Assembly (NCBI GenBank): GCA_032620915.1
Contig: CP136052.1
Location: 2,922,001 to 2,986,000, forward strand
Direction: 5' to 3'
From: Oscillospiraceae bacterium NTUH-002-81
GTDB lineage: Bacteria > Bacillota > Clostridia > Lachnospirales > Lachnospiraceae
DNA length: 64,000 nt
This document shows, in pieces, positions 33,730-41,075 of the stretch (the first letter of the stretch is position 1; every line of letters starts with the position of its first letter). Below the pieces are notes generated by a model. That model was not told the DNA's origin. It made no database searches and worked only from the letters and a program-made list of their open reading frames with translations. Both the position numbers and the translations under genes were made by a program.

Positions 33730-34222
33730 TCAGTGAGTAAAAATAGTCATCATTACCGCCAGCACCATCGCTATGACTGCCATGCCCACCGTGCCGAATG
33801 GCCACTTTTTCTGCTTGTTTTTGGCAGTAATGTAGGGCTTCAGATCCTCTGTTCCGGGGATCGTCCATGCGTTCGTGTGCCCCACCCAGTAACCATCGAT
33901 CAAAAAACGGTCAATGAGATTCATAACGGATAAGATGACCAGCAGCTGCCAGAAGCCCGCCGCAAAGCTGCGCGCACCGTTTATCCCATAGACACAGACC
34001 AACACATAGCTGATATAGCCGGGGACGCAGACGGCTTTGAACAGCAGGCTGTTGCGTCGGATGCGTTCCGGGCTTGTAAGCCCCAGTTTTACGCACCGCT
34101 GCTGCACCGCCGGGCTGTAAAGATGCACCATCCCAACAACCCCCCTTACGGATGCCCGCAGCGCAGATCAGAACCAGCAGAACTCCCAACCCAAGACCTT
34201 CCAGAATCACCTGTAAGAGCAT
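33730..34222 (-). pseudogene. Small membrane protein, one homopolymer frameshift
   Basis: Begins MLLQVILEGLGLGVLLVLIC then AAGIRKG, and continues one frame over as VVGMVHLYSPAVQQRCVKLG through GYWVGHTNAWTIPGTEDLKP to a C-terminal span. Read through it is about 163 aa with four membrane spans. The break is a run of six G (34140-34145); five would keep the frame. The function is unknown; its position among methyltransferase genes is the only clue. Confidence 0.68.
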
Positions 34223-34289
34223 TCCCTGTTCCTCCTGTATCCGTTTTCGTCCCGGTATTCGGGATGCTCCCTTGCATACGGGTCTTGAT

Positions 34290-34388
34290 CTCCTCTGCTA
34301 TGGGTATTGCCCCGCGATAGCATACGCCGCCTCCGGGCAGCATGACCATCAGTTCTGGATTTTCTTGCCCAAATTCAAAGTATTTCAT
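34290..34388 (-). pseudogene. Alpha/beta hydrolase, N-terminal stub
   Basis: MKYFEFGQENPELMVMLPGG then GVCYRGAIPIAEEIK. This is the first strand and oxyanion-loop region of an alpha/beta hydrolase (the family usually has L-H-G-G here; this copy has L-P-G-G). Homology stops near 34296 where the frame runs into the next gene's leader. The nucleophile Ser and the rest are lost. Confidence 0.55.
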
Positions 34389-34523
34389 CTGCATATCCCC
34401 CACGGCAGTAAGTATCCGGCAGCAGCAAAAGCATCGGAACTGTTCTGAAATTCACAGCCTTTTTATCTTCCCACACCTTTCAAGTACCCGCTCTTTGCTT
34501 TTTCTTCGGTATCGTCAGATTCA

Positions 34524-34793
34524 TCATAGGCATCGTAAAGCGCATTGGGGGTGTGGGCTCTTTTTTGAAAGGCGAGCACAGCTCATTTTCTCCGCCAGAC
34601 GGTCATAGTTGTATCCGGCATCAATCATAATGGTGGTATCGCCCTTGCGGTAGAAGAAGATATTTGCCACCCACTCTCGCACACAAGCGACATTTTCATC
34701 GATCCAGCCGGTGTTCAAAGGCTTAAAGATCTCCCTGACCCGGTACATCCGGCTCATTGCTTTTCTTTGAAATTCCGTTGCTTTTTTCGACAT
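34524..34793 (-). pseudogene. Metallo-beta-lactamase-fold protein, N-terminal stub
   Basis: An 89-codon frame whose first 70 residues (FKPLNTGWIDENVACVREWV, then GDTTIMIDAGYNYDRLAEKM) are the start of an MBL-fold hydrolase. The zinc-binding HxHxDH segment that should follow is missing and the remaining codons are unrelated. Minus-strand codons at 34468-34545 (ALYDAYDESDDTEEKAKSGY) may be the tail of another lost gene. GAGGTGCAATC precedes the ATG, so a short peptide may be made. Confidence 0.6.
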
Positions 34794-34802
34794 GATTGCA
34801 CC

Positions 34803-35411
34803 TCATTTCTGTGCTGTGACGCACAGCCAGCCCTTTTTATTTTTGTGACTCTGAACCCTGCCAAAGTCTGCTTGCTCCAGATACACTTTCAGATCAGCAT
34901 CCGTATAGATGGTCATACCGTTAATGATTCGCGTCCATTTGTCGTCTTTTGCTGTTTCGCCGTTTGCTTCGTTACAGATGAAAAAAGTCCCGCCGGGCTT
35001 CAGCACCCGATAGACCTCTCTGAAATTTTGCGCAAGCTCCGGCCAGAAATAGACCGTTTCAAATGCGGTCACTACATCAAACTGCTCCGCTTCAAACGGC
35101 AACTCTGCTACACTTGCCTGCTGCACAGTACACTGCCCTGCTGCAATGGCACCTGCATTGACCTTTCGCGCTTTTTCTACACTGACTGCCGAATAGTCGA
35201 TGCCCTGCACCTTGCCCTTGGGACACAGCTTCAGCAGCGTTTTGATGTTCGCTCCACCGCCGCAGCCGCAGTCCAGCACCATGGCATCCGGGGCAGGCTG
35301 CAAAAAATGCAATCCCCACGCTGCCATTGCGCTGTGCCCAAAGTTCATCATAGCAACCATGATCTTCCCGCTAAAGCCTACGGGCTTGCGGGTGTTTTCA
35401 AAGAAGGACAT
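34803..35411 (-). CDS. Class I SAM-dependent methyltransferase
   Basis: A 202-aa methyltransferase (Methyltransf_11/25 type). The SAM-binding motif AMVLDCGCGGGANIKTLLKL is near residue 42, then GIDYSAVSVEKARK and FDVVTAFETVYFWPE (motif for the acceptor region), and VLKPGGTFFICNEANG. The substrate is unknown. It begins only one base after the stop of the upstream methyltransferase, so the two are co-translated. It may modify the same substrate handled by the ABC pair downstream, which is inference only. Confidence 0.88.
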   Translation of the reverse strand: MSFFENTRKPVGFSGKIMVAMMNFGHSAMAAWGLHFLQPAPDAMVLDCGCGGGANIKTLLKLCPKGKVQGIDYSAVSVEKARKVNAGAIAAGQCTVQQASVAELPFEAEQFDVVTAFETVYFWPELAQNFREVYRVLKPGGTFFICNEANGETAKDDKWTRIINGMTIYTDADLKVYLEQADFGRVQSHKNKKGWLCVTAQK

Positions 35412-35412
35412 A

Positions 35413-36027
35413 TCACACCTCCGATTTCACACATTCCGTATAGGTCAGCGGAAAAGAGGCCTTTAGAACAACACTTTTTCGCACTGTCCAATCATTCTGT
35501 TGCAGAAATTTTAGGTATTCTTCACTCGTCCACTTGCTGTGGAGAGGAAAGCCTGCCAGATTCATGAAAAAGGCTTTGACCTTGCCGGGAAACGAGTTCC
35601 CCGCGTGGGTGAAGGTCGGCGCGATGAGCACGCCGTCCTCTTTCAGCACCCGCTTGATTTCTTGCAGGGCTTTTTCCGGCTGCGGCACGATGTGCAGCGC
35701 ATTGGACACGATCACCACATCAAAGGACTTATCCGCATAGGGCAGGCGGAACATATCCTGCACGGAAAAGTGCAGCTTGGCAGAGCGGTTATCACGCTTG
35801 GCCTCGGCAATCATCTCCGCGGAGGCATCCGTCGCCTCGATGTGCGTTGCCGCGTTCACAATGTGCTTTGCAATCAGTCCCGTGCCGGTCGCCAGCTCCA
35901 GCACCGTTTTGGCTTTCACCACCGGCCGGATCAGCTTATACATCTCTTCGTATGCCGCCCGATCCTTTCGCATAAAGCGGTCGTAACGACCGGCATTTTT
36001 GTCCCAGAAGGTCTTTCGTTCTTTCAT
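35413..36027 (-). CDS. Class I SAM-dependent methyltransferase (UbiE/COQ5-like)
   Basis: A 204-aa methyltransferase: AKTVLELATGTGLIAKHIVN (SAM site, near residue 38), ATDASAEMIAEAKRDNRSAK, FDVVIVSNALHIVPQPEKAL and LKEDGVLIAPTFTHAGNSFP. It heads the minus-strand operon that runs to 28085. The substrate cannot be inferred. An upstream promoter is not obvious because the preceding DNA is a truncated YgbA-type gene, so the operon's original promoter may have been lost or replaced. Confidence 0.88.
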   Translation of the reverse strand: MKERKTFWDKNAGRYDRFMRKDRAAYEEMYKLIRPVVKAKTVLELATGTGLIAKHIVNAATHIEATDASAEMIAEAKRDNRSAKLHFSVQDMFRLPYADKSFDVVIVSNALHIVPQPEKALQEIKRVLKEDGVLIAPTFTHAGNSFPGKVKAFFMNLAGFPLHSKWTSEEYLKFLQQNDWTVRKSVVLKASFPLTYTECVKSEV

Positions 36028-36095
36028 AGCCGTTGCCCTTATCTCTTCTTTATTTTTTGCCGCATTGTGCCTCTCGGAAAGGATTCAAAGTGCCG

Positions 36096-36254
36096 CTAAA
36101 TTTTCCCGTGCAGGCATCTGTCCCGCCGCTCTCTGGCGTATTCCAGCAGTGCATTGCACGCCGGACAAAGCGCCTCGCCCCTTGTCCCATGCACGCCACA
36201 ACAATACCGGCGCACCATGAGGGTAACGGTTTCGATCCCCTTTTCCTTGTTCAA
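36096..36254 (-). pseudogene. YgbA/nitrous-oxide-stimulated-promoter family stub
   Basis: GIETVTLMVRRYCCGVHGTR then LCPACNALLEYARERRDRCL and HGKI, stop. The Cys pattern C-C-x-V-H and C-P-x-C matches the N-terminal half of PF11756 proteins (about 110 aa, linked to nitrosative stress). The C-terminal Cys/His half is missing. A TTG at 36254 with AAAGGACTTCAGAAC upstream is the likeliest start. It lies just before the methyltransferase operon. Confidence 0.6.
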
Positions 36255-36312
36255 GTTCTGAAGTCCTTTCTGTTTTATACGCAGTTAGTCTCCTATAACC
36301 ATCTGGTGGAAG

Positions 36313-36346
36313 AAAAGGCAGGCCACCTGTATGCAGTCTGCCTTTT
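36313..36346 (-). terminator. Intrinsic terminator after ferritin
   Basis: AAAAGGCAG / CTGCCTTTT, a 9-bp perfect stem with A/T runs on both sides. It can work in both directions and lies 33 bp after the ferritin stop. Confidence 0.75.
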
Positions 36347-36378
36347 GCCTGATGCGAAAGCCCGCAGACGCGCGGGGC

Positions 36379-36888
36379 TTACAGCACCAGCGAGGGCGCG
36401 GTGTAGACCCGTGCCTTCAGCTCGCTGTTTAGCATATACAGCCCCTTGCTGTCACCGCCGAACAGCTCCATCTTGGTAATGAGGTCGGCGGCGTTCTTCT
36501 CCTCCTCGCCCTGTTCCTTGATGAACCAGTCCAGCATCTGCATGGTGCGGAAGTCCCTGACCTCGTATGCGGCGGCGTAGATGGCATCGATGCTGGCGGT
36601 GACCAGCTTCTCGTGCTCCAGTGCCTTTTTCAGCGGGGCCATGTGGTCGACTCGTTCCCACTCCGGCTTTGCGATAGCCTCAAAGGTGACGCCCTCGCCG
36701 TTATTCTGTAAATACTGATAAAACAGTATGGCGTGATCCCGTTCCTCCTGCGCCTGTACCCGGTACCAGTTCTCAAAGCCGTCCAGTCCGACGGCGGCGT
36801 AGTAGTTGGCAAAGTCCAGATACAGATAGGCGGAGTAGAACTCCTTATTGATCTGCTCGTTGAGCAGCTTAGATACGTTAGCGTTCAT
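36379..36888 (-). CDS. ftn: Ferritin
   Basis: A 169-aa bacterial-type ferritin: a four-helix iron storage protein that oxidises Fe2+ and keeps it in a mineral core, limiting Fenton chemistry. Ferroxidase ligands are visible: Glu in LNEQINKEFYSAYLYLDFAN (residue about 17), E-x2-H in QAQEERDHAILFYQYLQ (50 and 53), Glu near 94 and IKEQGEEEKNA (about 127-130). The start at 36888 follows GGAGGAGAAGTATC and overlaps the Fur stub stop by four bases. It forms part of the oxygen and peroxide stress island that follows. Confidence 0.93.
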   Translation of the reverse strand: MNANVSKLLNEQINKEFYSAYLYLDFANYYAAVGLDGFENWYRVQAQEERDHAILFYQYLQNNGEGVTFEAIAKPEWERVDHMAPLKKALEHEKLVTASIDAIYAAAYEVRDFRTMQMLDWFIKEQGEEEKNAADLITKMELFGGDSKGLYMLNSELKARVYTAPSLVL

Positions 36889-37064
36889 GATACTTCTCCT
36901 CCATAAGATTGTCTTTTTCCTGCTCCCGGCAGGCGGGGCAGATATACCGTACCCAGAGCGATGCTGGGATGCTCCCTTTTCATCTCCAGGAACACCTGCT
37001 CCGCCGTGGGATGCTGTTGCAGCTCCGTTACGGCGGCCAATATCTCCTCTGCGTATTTTGGCAT
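36885..37064 (-). pseudogene. Fur/PerR regulator, N-terminal stub coupled to ferritin
   Basis: A 59-codon frame: MPKYAEEILAAVTELQQHPT, then AEQVFLEMKREHPSIALGTV followed by unrelated codons. The HTH of a Fur/PerR repressor is recognisable, but the usual Y-R-N-L continuation and the whole metal-binding domain are gone. The frame ends in ATGA with the ferritin start, and a strong GGAGGGTTGG site and promoter precede it, so it probably still serves as a translated leader for ferritin. Confidence 0.68.
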
Positions 37065-37084
37065 ACCGCCAACCCTCCAAATGC

Positions 37085-37139
37085 AAGAATGAGCCTTATT
37101 CTTTTGCTTTTATTATATCTATATTTTTTTCTCTGTCAA
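37085..37139 (-). promoter_or_regulatory. Ferritin promoter with Fur-like palindrome
   Basis: TTGACA (37134-37139), 16 bp, TATAAT (37112-37117). Just downstream AAGAATGAGCCTTATTCTT (37085-37103) is a 19-bp near-palindrome with one mismatched pair, placed over the start of transcription like a Fur/PerR operator. Confidence 0.65.
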
Positions 37140-37182
37140 CAACCACAAAGGGCTTGTGCTCCAAAAGCTGCCTCGAAGTACC

Positions 37183-37211
37183 TTGACAGTTTTAACTGTA
37201 TCTGTTATATT
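37183..37211 (+). promoter_or_regulatory. Promoter of rhodanese-Rrf2-thioredoxin operon
   Basis: TTGACA (37183-37188), 17 bp, TATATT (37206-37211). A perfect palindrome ACAGTT-TT-AACTGT (37186-37199) overlaps the -35 box, a probable site for the Rrf2 protein encoded in the operon. Confidence 0.7.
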
Positions 37212-37260
37212 TCAGTATAAACTGTATCAGCAGCAAACACAGTTGCATTGGAGGTTGATT

Positions 37261-37689
37261 ATGCGTCAGATATTGCTTTTCGCGGCACTTGCCGCCGTGC
37301 TTGCACTGCTTCTGGTGAGCTGCGGGGGAACCAAGGACAAGCCGGTGCCGACAGAAGAGGACGCTCCCGGCAAGGCGGCGTATCATAAGATCAGCGCCGA
37401 GAAAGCCTATGAGATGATGGTCTCGCAGGAGGTCGTGGTGGTGGATGTCCGCACCCGGGAGGAATACGATGGCGGGCATATTGAAAACGCCGTCCTTGTG
37501 CCCAACGAGAGCATCGGGAGCGAAATGCCCGAGACGCTGCCCGATAAGGAGGCGACGCTGCTGATCTACTGCCGCAGCGGCCGCCGCAGCAAGGATGCTG
37601 CACAAAAGCTGCTGGCGCTGGGGTATCAGAGCGTCTACGACTTCGGCGGCGTCATCGACTGGCCCTACGAGCTTGTGAAGGAGGGATGA
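37261..37689 (+). CDS. Rhodanese-like lipoprotein
   Basis: A 142-aa sulfur-carrier protein. The N-terminal signal ends in a lipobox (LLLVSC, Cys at about residue 21), so the protein is anchored outside the membrane. The rhodanese domain has VVVDVRTREEYDGGHI and the active-site loop YCRSGRRSKDA with catalytic Cys. A likely role is persulfide or thiosulfate sulfur transfer, or polysulfide detoxification at the cell surface. GGAGG precedes the ATG at 37261. The stop overlaps the Rrf2 start by four bases. Confidence 0.88.
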   Translation: MRQILLFAALAAVLALLLVSCGGTKDKPVPTEEDAPGKAAYHKISAEKAYEMMVSQEVVVVDVRTREEYDGGHIENAVLVPNESIGSEMPETLPDKEATLLIYCRSGRRSKDAAQKLLALGYQSVYDFGGVIDWPYELVKEG

Positions 37690-38108
37690 TTGTGGACGGT
37701 TCTTTTAATCTGGCCGTCCATGCGCTGGTCTGCCTGAGCCACAGTGGACGCTCCCTCAGCAGCGAAGCGCTGGCGGAGAACATCTGCACCAATCCCACCC
37801 GCGTCCGCCGGGTGATGGCGGGGCTGAAAAAGGCGGGAATGGTGGAGACCCGGGAGGGCTTGGACGGCGGCTACCGCCTGACGGCAGACCCCGCAACCCT
37901 TTCTCTCCGGCAGGTGGCAGAGGCGGTGAATACCCGCTTTGTGGACTGCGCGTGGCACAGCGGCGACATTGACCGGGACTGCGCCATCTGCTCCGGCATG
38001 GCGGGCGTGATGGATGCGCTGTACTGGAGCATGAATGAGGAATGCGCCGCCTATCTCTCGCACATTACGATCACGGATATTGAAAGACAGCTTTTCACGC
38101 AGAAATAG
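37686..38108 (+). CDS. Rrf2 family regulator with three-Cys motif
   Basis: A 140-aa regulator: SFNLAVHALVCLSHSGRSLS, ENICTNPTRVRRVMAGLKKA (recognition helix) and GLDGGYRLTADPATLSL. Near residue 97 the motif C-x8-9-C-x2-C (CAWHSGDIDRDCAIC) resembles the Fe-S-binding loop of IscR/NsrR proteins, so it may sense Fe-S status, NO or oxidants. It is coupled to the rhodanese gene and followed by thioredoxin. The palindrome over the operon -35 box suggests autoregulation. Confidence 0.9.
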   Translation: MIVDGSFNLAVHALVCLSHSGRSLSSEALAENICTNPTRVRRVMAGLKKAGMVETREGLDGGYRLTADPATLSLRQVAEAVNTRFVDCAWHSGDIDRDCAICSGMAGVMDALYWSMNEECAAYLSHITITDIERQLFTQK

Positions 38109-38120
38109 AAGGATTTTACG

Positions 38121-38441
38121 ATGCTTACCATTACGACCAACAGCTTTGAAAATGACGTCCTGCACGCGGACAAGCCCGTGCTGGTGGATTTCTGGGCCCA
38201 GTGGTGCCCCTACTGCCGCCGTATTGCCCCGGCCTTCGACAAGGTGGGGGAGCAGTACGCCGACACGCTCATCGCCGGCAAGATCAACTACGACGAGGAG
38301 CCGCAGCTCATCGAGCGTTTCGGCATAGACACCATCCCCACGCTGATGCTCTTTAAGAGCGGCGAGGTGATCGGCTCTGTGGTAGCGCCCGGCTCCAAAG
38401 CCGCCATTGAGACATTTATCCGGGAAACGCTGGCGCAGTGA
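38121..38441 (+). CDS. trxA: Thioredoxin (WCPYC)
   Basis: A 106-aa thioredoxin: VLVDFWAQWCPYCRRIAPAF with active site C-P-Y-C (atypical, as classical thioredoxins have C-G-P-C), the cis-Pro in DTIPTLMLFKSGE, and ETFIRETLAQ at the end. The C-P-Y-C motif is glutaredoxin-like and may shift redox potential or partner choice. It is the third gene of the rhodanese operon. A second thioredoxin with C-G-Y-C is at 44.4 kb beside thioredoxin reductase. Confidence 0.93.
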   Translation: MLTITTNSFENDVLHADKPVLVDFWAQWCPYCRRIAPAFDKVGEQYADTLIAGKINYDEEPQLIERFGIDTIPTLMLFKSGEVIGSVVAPGSKAAIETFIRETLAQ

Positions 38442-38451
38442 GGGCGTGGCT

Positions 38452-38475
38452 ATGGAGCAGATCTATGATACGCTT
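38452..38475 (+). pseudogene. Possible 5' stub of a thioredoxin reductase gene
   Basis: ATG followed by EQIYDTL, the usual first residues of thioredoxin reductases, then unrelated codons. It is only eight residues, so the call is weak, but it sits where trxB would follow trxA. Confidence 0.25.
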
Positions 38476-38551
38476 CCATGTAGCACACTTCGTGTCTCCT
38501 TAGAAACCGAGGGCAACGGTCAAAGCCATCCGTTTGCACCATGGTCAAAAT

Positions 38552-38591
38552 GCAAAAAGTGCAGCCGCAGATATTCTCTGCGGCTGCACTT
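38552..38591 (-). terminator. Intrinsic terminator after the first FprA gene
   Basis: A 15-bp perfect stem AAGTGCAGCCGCAGA / TCTGCGGCTGCACTT with a 5-base loop, followed on the minus strand by TTTTTGCATTTT. Confidence 0.88.
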
Positions 38592-38705
38592 CGATCCATT
38601 TTCAAAGCTTCGGCATCACTCAACGCCATATTGTTGTCTAAATAAATCAGCGACGATGTTTTGCTTTTGAGGCATCGGGCGGCCGGACGAAGCCAGACTC
38701 GCCGC

Positions 38706-39887
38706 CTACTCCGCGCAGAGCTCCGCCACCAGAGCGTCCATCTGCGCTTCGCTGGTTTGGTTCAGTGCGCCGCGCAGCAATACCTCTGTTTCACACAGTC
38801 GGAGTTCCTTCATCTTTTCCAACTCGGCACGCATCAGCCGCGCGGCAGCAGGGGCCCATGAGCCGTTTTCCATGAGGCCGATCCGGCGGTTTCGGAATCC
38901 CTTTGTCTGTAAATGATCCAAAAAGGCCTTCATAGGCGGGAACAGTCCTCCGTCATAGGTGGAGCAGGCCAACACCAGTTTCCCACAGTAGAATGCGCTG
39001 GTCACGGCATAGGAAAGGTCTGTTGCCGTCAGATCGCACATGGTGACTTGCGCACCTTTTCCCTCCAGCTTGCTCTTGAGGGCCTCCGATGCATATGCGG
39101 TATTTCCATGGATGGACGCGTGGACGATCAGGATGCCCTCCGGTTCTTCCGGTTTCCATTGTGACCAGAGATCATAGAGCCGCAGATACTCCCCCAAGTC
39201 TTCTGTGAGCATGGGGCCATGGAGCAGGCAGATCGTTTTGATCTCCAGCGCGGAGATTTTTTTCAGCAGCACCTGCACCTGTGCGCCATACTTTCCGACG
39301 ATGTTGTAATAATACCGCCGGGCCTGCGGCGCCCAGGGGGCACGGGCAGTCCGTTCCAGTGAACCGAAGCGGCCAAAGGCATCCGCCGAGAACAGGATTT
39401 TTTCCTCCTCTTCATATGCTGCCATCACCTCCGGCCAGTGTACCATCGGCGCCAGCAGAAAGCACAGCCGGTGCAAACCCAAGGAAAGCGTATCTCTTTC
39501 GCCAACCTCCAGCATACGGTCTTCCGACAATGCACCTGTGCCGAAGAACTGCTTGATCAGGGTAAATGTTTTCGCGTTTCCCACGATCTTCATCTCCGGG
39601 TACTTTTGTGCCAGCCGCATGAGGCTGCCGGAATGATCCGGCTCCATGTGTGTGACCACAAGATAGTCGGGGCTGCGCCCCTCCAACACCCGCGCCACAT
39701 TGGAAAGCCATTCTTCCGCCGCCCGTGCGTCCACGCTGTCCATCACGGCGATTTTCTCGTCCAGAATGACATAGGAGTTGTAGCTCACTCCCATAGGCTG
39801 GACGGGGTACTGGTTTTCAAAGAGTGCCAATGTGTTATCATCCACCCCTACATAGCGGATGGCATCTGTTACCGTTTGAATGTTCAT
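38706..39887 (-). CDS. FprA-type flavo-diiron protein, copy 1
   Basis: A 393-aa A-type flavoprotein: an N-terminal metallo-beta-lactamase-like diiron domain (VVTHMEPDHSGSL gives H-x-E-x-D-H) and a C-terminal flavodoxin domain (IVHASIHGNTAYASEAL as FMN phosphate loop). In anaerobes these reduce O2 to water or NO to N2O with electrons from rubredoxin. The MNIQTVTD start at 39887 is favoured over a TTG at 39899. The first 160 bp are identical to copy 2 at 44.9 kb, indicating recent duplication or conversion. The rubredoxin gene nearby is the likely donor. Confidence 0.93.
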   Translation of the reverse strand: MNIQTVTDAIRYVGVDDNTLALFENQYPVQPMGVSYNSYVILDEKIAVMDSVDARAAEEWLSNVARVLEGRSPDYLVVTHMEPDHSGSLMRLAQKYPEMKIVGNAKTFTLIKQFFGTGALSEDRMLEVGERDTLSLGLHRLCFLLAPMVHWPEVMAAYEEEEKILFSADAFGRFGSLERTARAPWAPQARRYYYNIVGKYGAQVQVLLKKISALEIKTICLLHGPMLTEDLGEYLRLYDLWSQWKPEEPEGILIVHASIHGNTAYASEALKSKLEGKGAQVTMCDLTATDLSYAVTSAFYCGKLVLACSTYDGGLFPPMKAFLDHLQTKGFRNRRIGLMENGSWAPAAARLMRAELEKMKELRLCETEVLLRGALNQTSEAQMDALVAELCAE

Positions 39888-39906
39888 AATACAAAACAAC
39901 TCCTTA

Positions 39907-40599
39907 TCATCTGTTCAGGACCTGCATCTCTGGGTTCTTCTCCCCGAATTTCTCGCGCAGCGCACTGCAGATATCCTCCCGGGACTTGCCCTGCTTCTCA
40001 CCGTTTTTAATGAGCTTGTACGCCTGAAACAGCGCCGAGGGGCCGATCTCGCTGCTGAAAAAGCCGATGCCCTGATTCCATGCCAGCAGCTCGAACACAT
40101 CGTCCAACGCGGCGCTCTCCACACCGTGGATATATGCCTTTACCAGCTCCCGCGCCGCCTGCCTCATCCGGCCCGCACCGACAGCGTTGGTCAGGGACAG
40201 CAGCAGCCGCGTTTCGTAGGGCAGTACGCGCTTCTCGCTCTGCCATGTGGTCTCCCAAAAATCCACGGCGATCTGCCCCAGCTTTTCATCGATCATGGGA
40301 TAGTTCAAAAGAGCCAGCGGCTTGAAGGGAGCGGAGCTGTCGCCTTCCTTCTTCTCTGTGCGGCAGAACCAGACATGGAACTCCGCCTCACTCCGCTGCT
40401 CGGTGTGGTGCTCGTAGCCCAAGCCCTCCATGACAGCGTACAGTGGATGCGGCTCAAAGGTCTGGATGATGTGCAATCCTTCGCCCACCTCCAACGCCTC
40501 GGCTCTTTTCTTCAGCCCTTCAAAGAAGCTGCCCTGTATATGGCGCACATCCACCGTCTGAAACCCCTGCGCCTTATTCTTCCAGTTTTCGTAGCTCAT
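39907..40599 (-). CDS. DUF2249 domain fused to AhpD/CMD-like domain
   Basis: A 230-aa two-domain protein. Residues 1-85 are a DUF2249 (TusA-like fold) unit with VDVRHIQGSFFEGLKKRAEA and LHIIQTFEPHPLYAVMEGLG. From about 125 a helical domain follows (LLSLTNAVGAGRMRQAAREL, VKAYIHGVESAALDDVFELL) that resembles carboxymuconolactone-decarboxylase/AhpD proteins but lacks the C-x2-C peroxidase motif. The stand-alone DUF2249 protein next door is its paralogue. A role in sulfur or thiol redox chemistry is plausible from context only. Confidence 0.75.
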   Translation of the reverse strand: MSYENWKNKAQGFQTVDVRHIQGSFFEGLKKRAEALEVGEGLHIIQTFEPHPLYAVMEGLGYEHHTEQRSEAEFHVWFCRTEKKEGDSSAPFKPLALLNYPMIDEKLGQIAVDFWETTWQSEKRVLPYETRLLLSLTNAVGAGRMRQAARELVKAYIHGVESAALDDVFELLAWNQGIGFFSSEIGPSALFQAYKLIKNGEKQGKSREDICSALREKFGEKNPEMQVLNR

Positions 40600-40603
40600 G
40601 CGG

Positions 40604-40861
40604 TTATTCTCCTTTCTTCACTCGATAAAACCAAATATGATATTCGCTGCCGCTCACCTTCTCCGTGTGATGCGCAAAGCCCATAAGGGCCAGCACCGGG
40701 TACAGGGGGACAGGCTCGAAGGTCTGGATGATATGCAGTCCTTCGCCGTTTTTCAGCGCGGCAGCCTTTGCCTTCAATGCGGGGAAGAAGTCCATCTTTT
40801 TGCCCCGCACGTCCATCACTTCAAATGTGCCGATTTTGTCCTTCCAGTTTTCATAACTCAT
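40604..40861 (-). CDS. DUF2249 protein
   Basis: An 85-aa single-domain paralogue of the N-terminal part of the adjacent fusion (FEVMDVRGKKMDFFPALKAK, LHIIQTFEPVPLYPVLALMG, EYHIWFYRVKKGE). DUF2249 has a TusA-like fold; its function is unknown. The start at 40861 is chosen because the family alignment begins MSYENW; the frame is open further upstream only as a shadow of rubredoxin. It lies 4 bp from the fusion gene and 25 bp from rubredoxin. Confidence 0.8.
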   Translation of the reverse strand: MSYENWKDKIGTFEVMDVRGKKMDFFPALKAKAAALKNGEGLHIIQTFEPVPLYPVLALMGFAHHTEKVSGSEYHIWFYRVKKGE

Positions 40862-40886
40862 AGTCTTTGCCTCTCTTGCAGAAAGC

Positions 40887-41042
40887 TCACGCCTCTTCAA
40901 AGGAATCCTTACCCACGCCGCACAGGGGGCATTCAAAATCCTCCGGCACCTCGCTCCATGGCGTTCCCGGCGCGATGCCGCCCTCGGGATACCCCACGCC
41001 CTCGTCGTACTCCCAACCGCAAACGGTGCATACATACTTCAT
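40887..41042 (-). CDS. Rubredoxin
   Basis: A 51-aa rubredoxin, too short for many gene finders. [20 protein letters not shown] and [17 protein letters not shown] give the two C-x2-C knuckles that bind one iron; GIAPGTPW is the conserved loop. It is the expected electron donor to the FprA flavo-diiron proteins encoded on both sides. GAAAGAAGGAAG precedes the ATG. Confidence 0.95.
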   Translation of the reverse strand: MKYVCTVCGWEYDEGVGYPEGGIAPGTPWSEVPEDFECPLCGVGKDSFEEA

Positions 41043-41075
41043 TGTGCTTCTTCCTTTCTTTTTCTAATGATTTTG

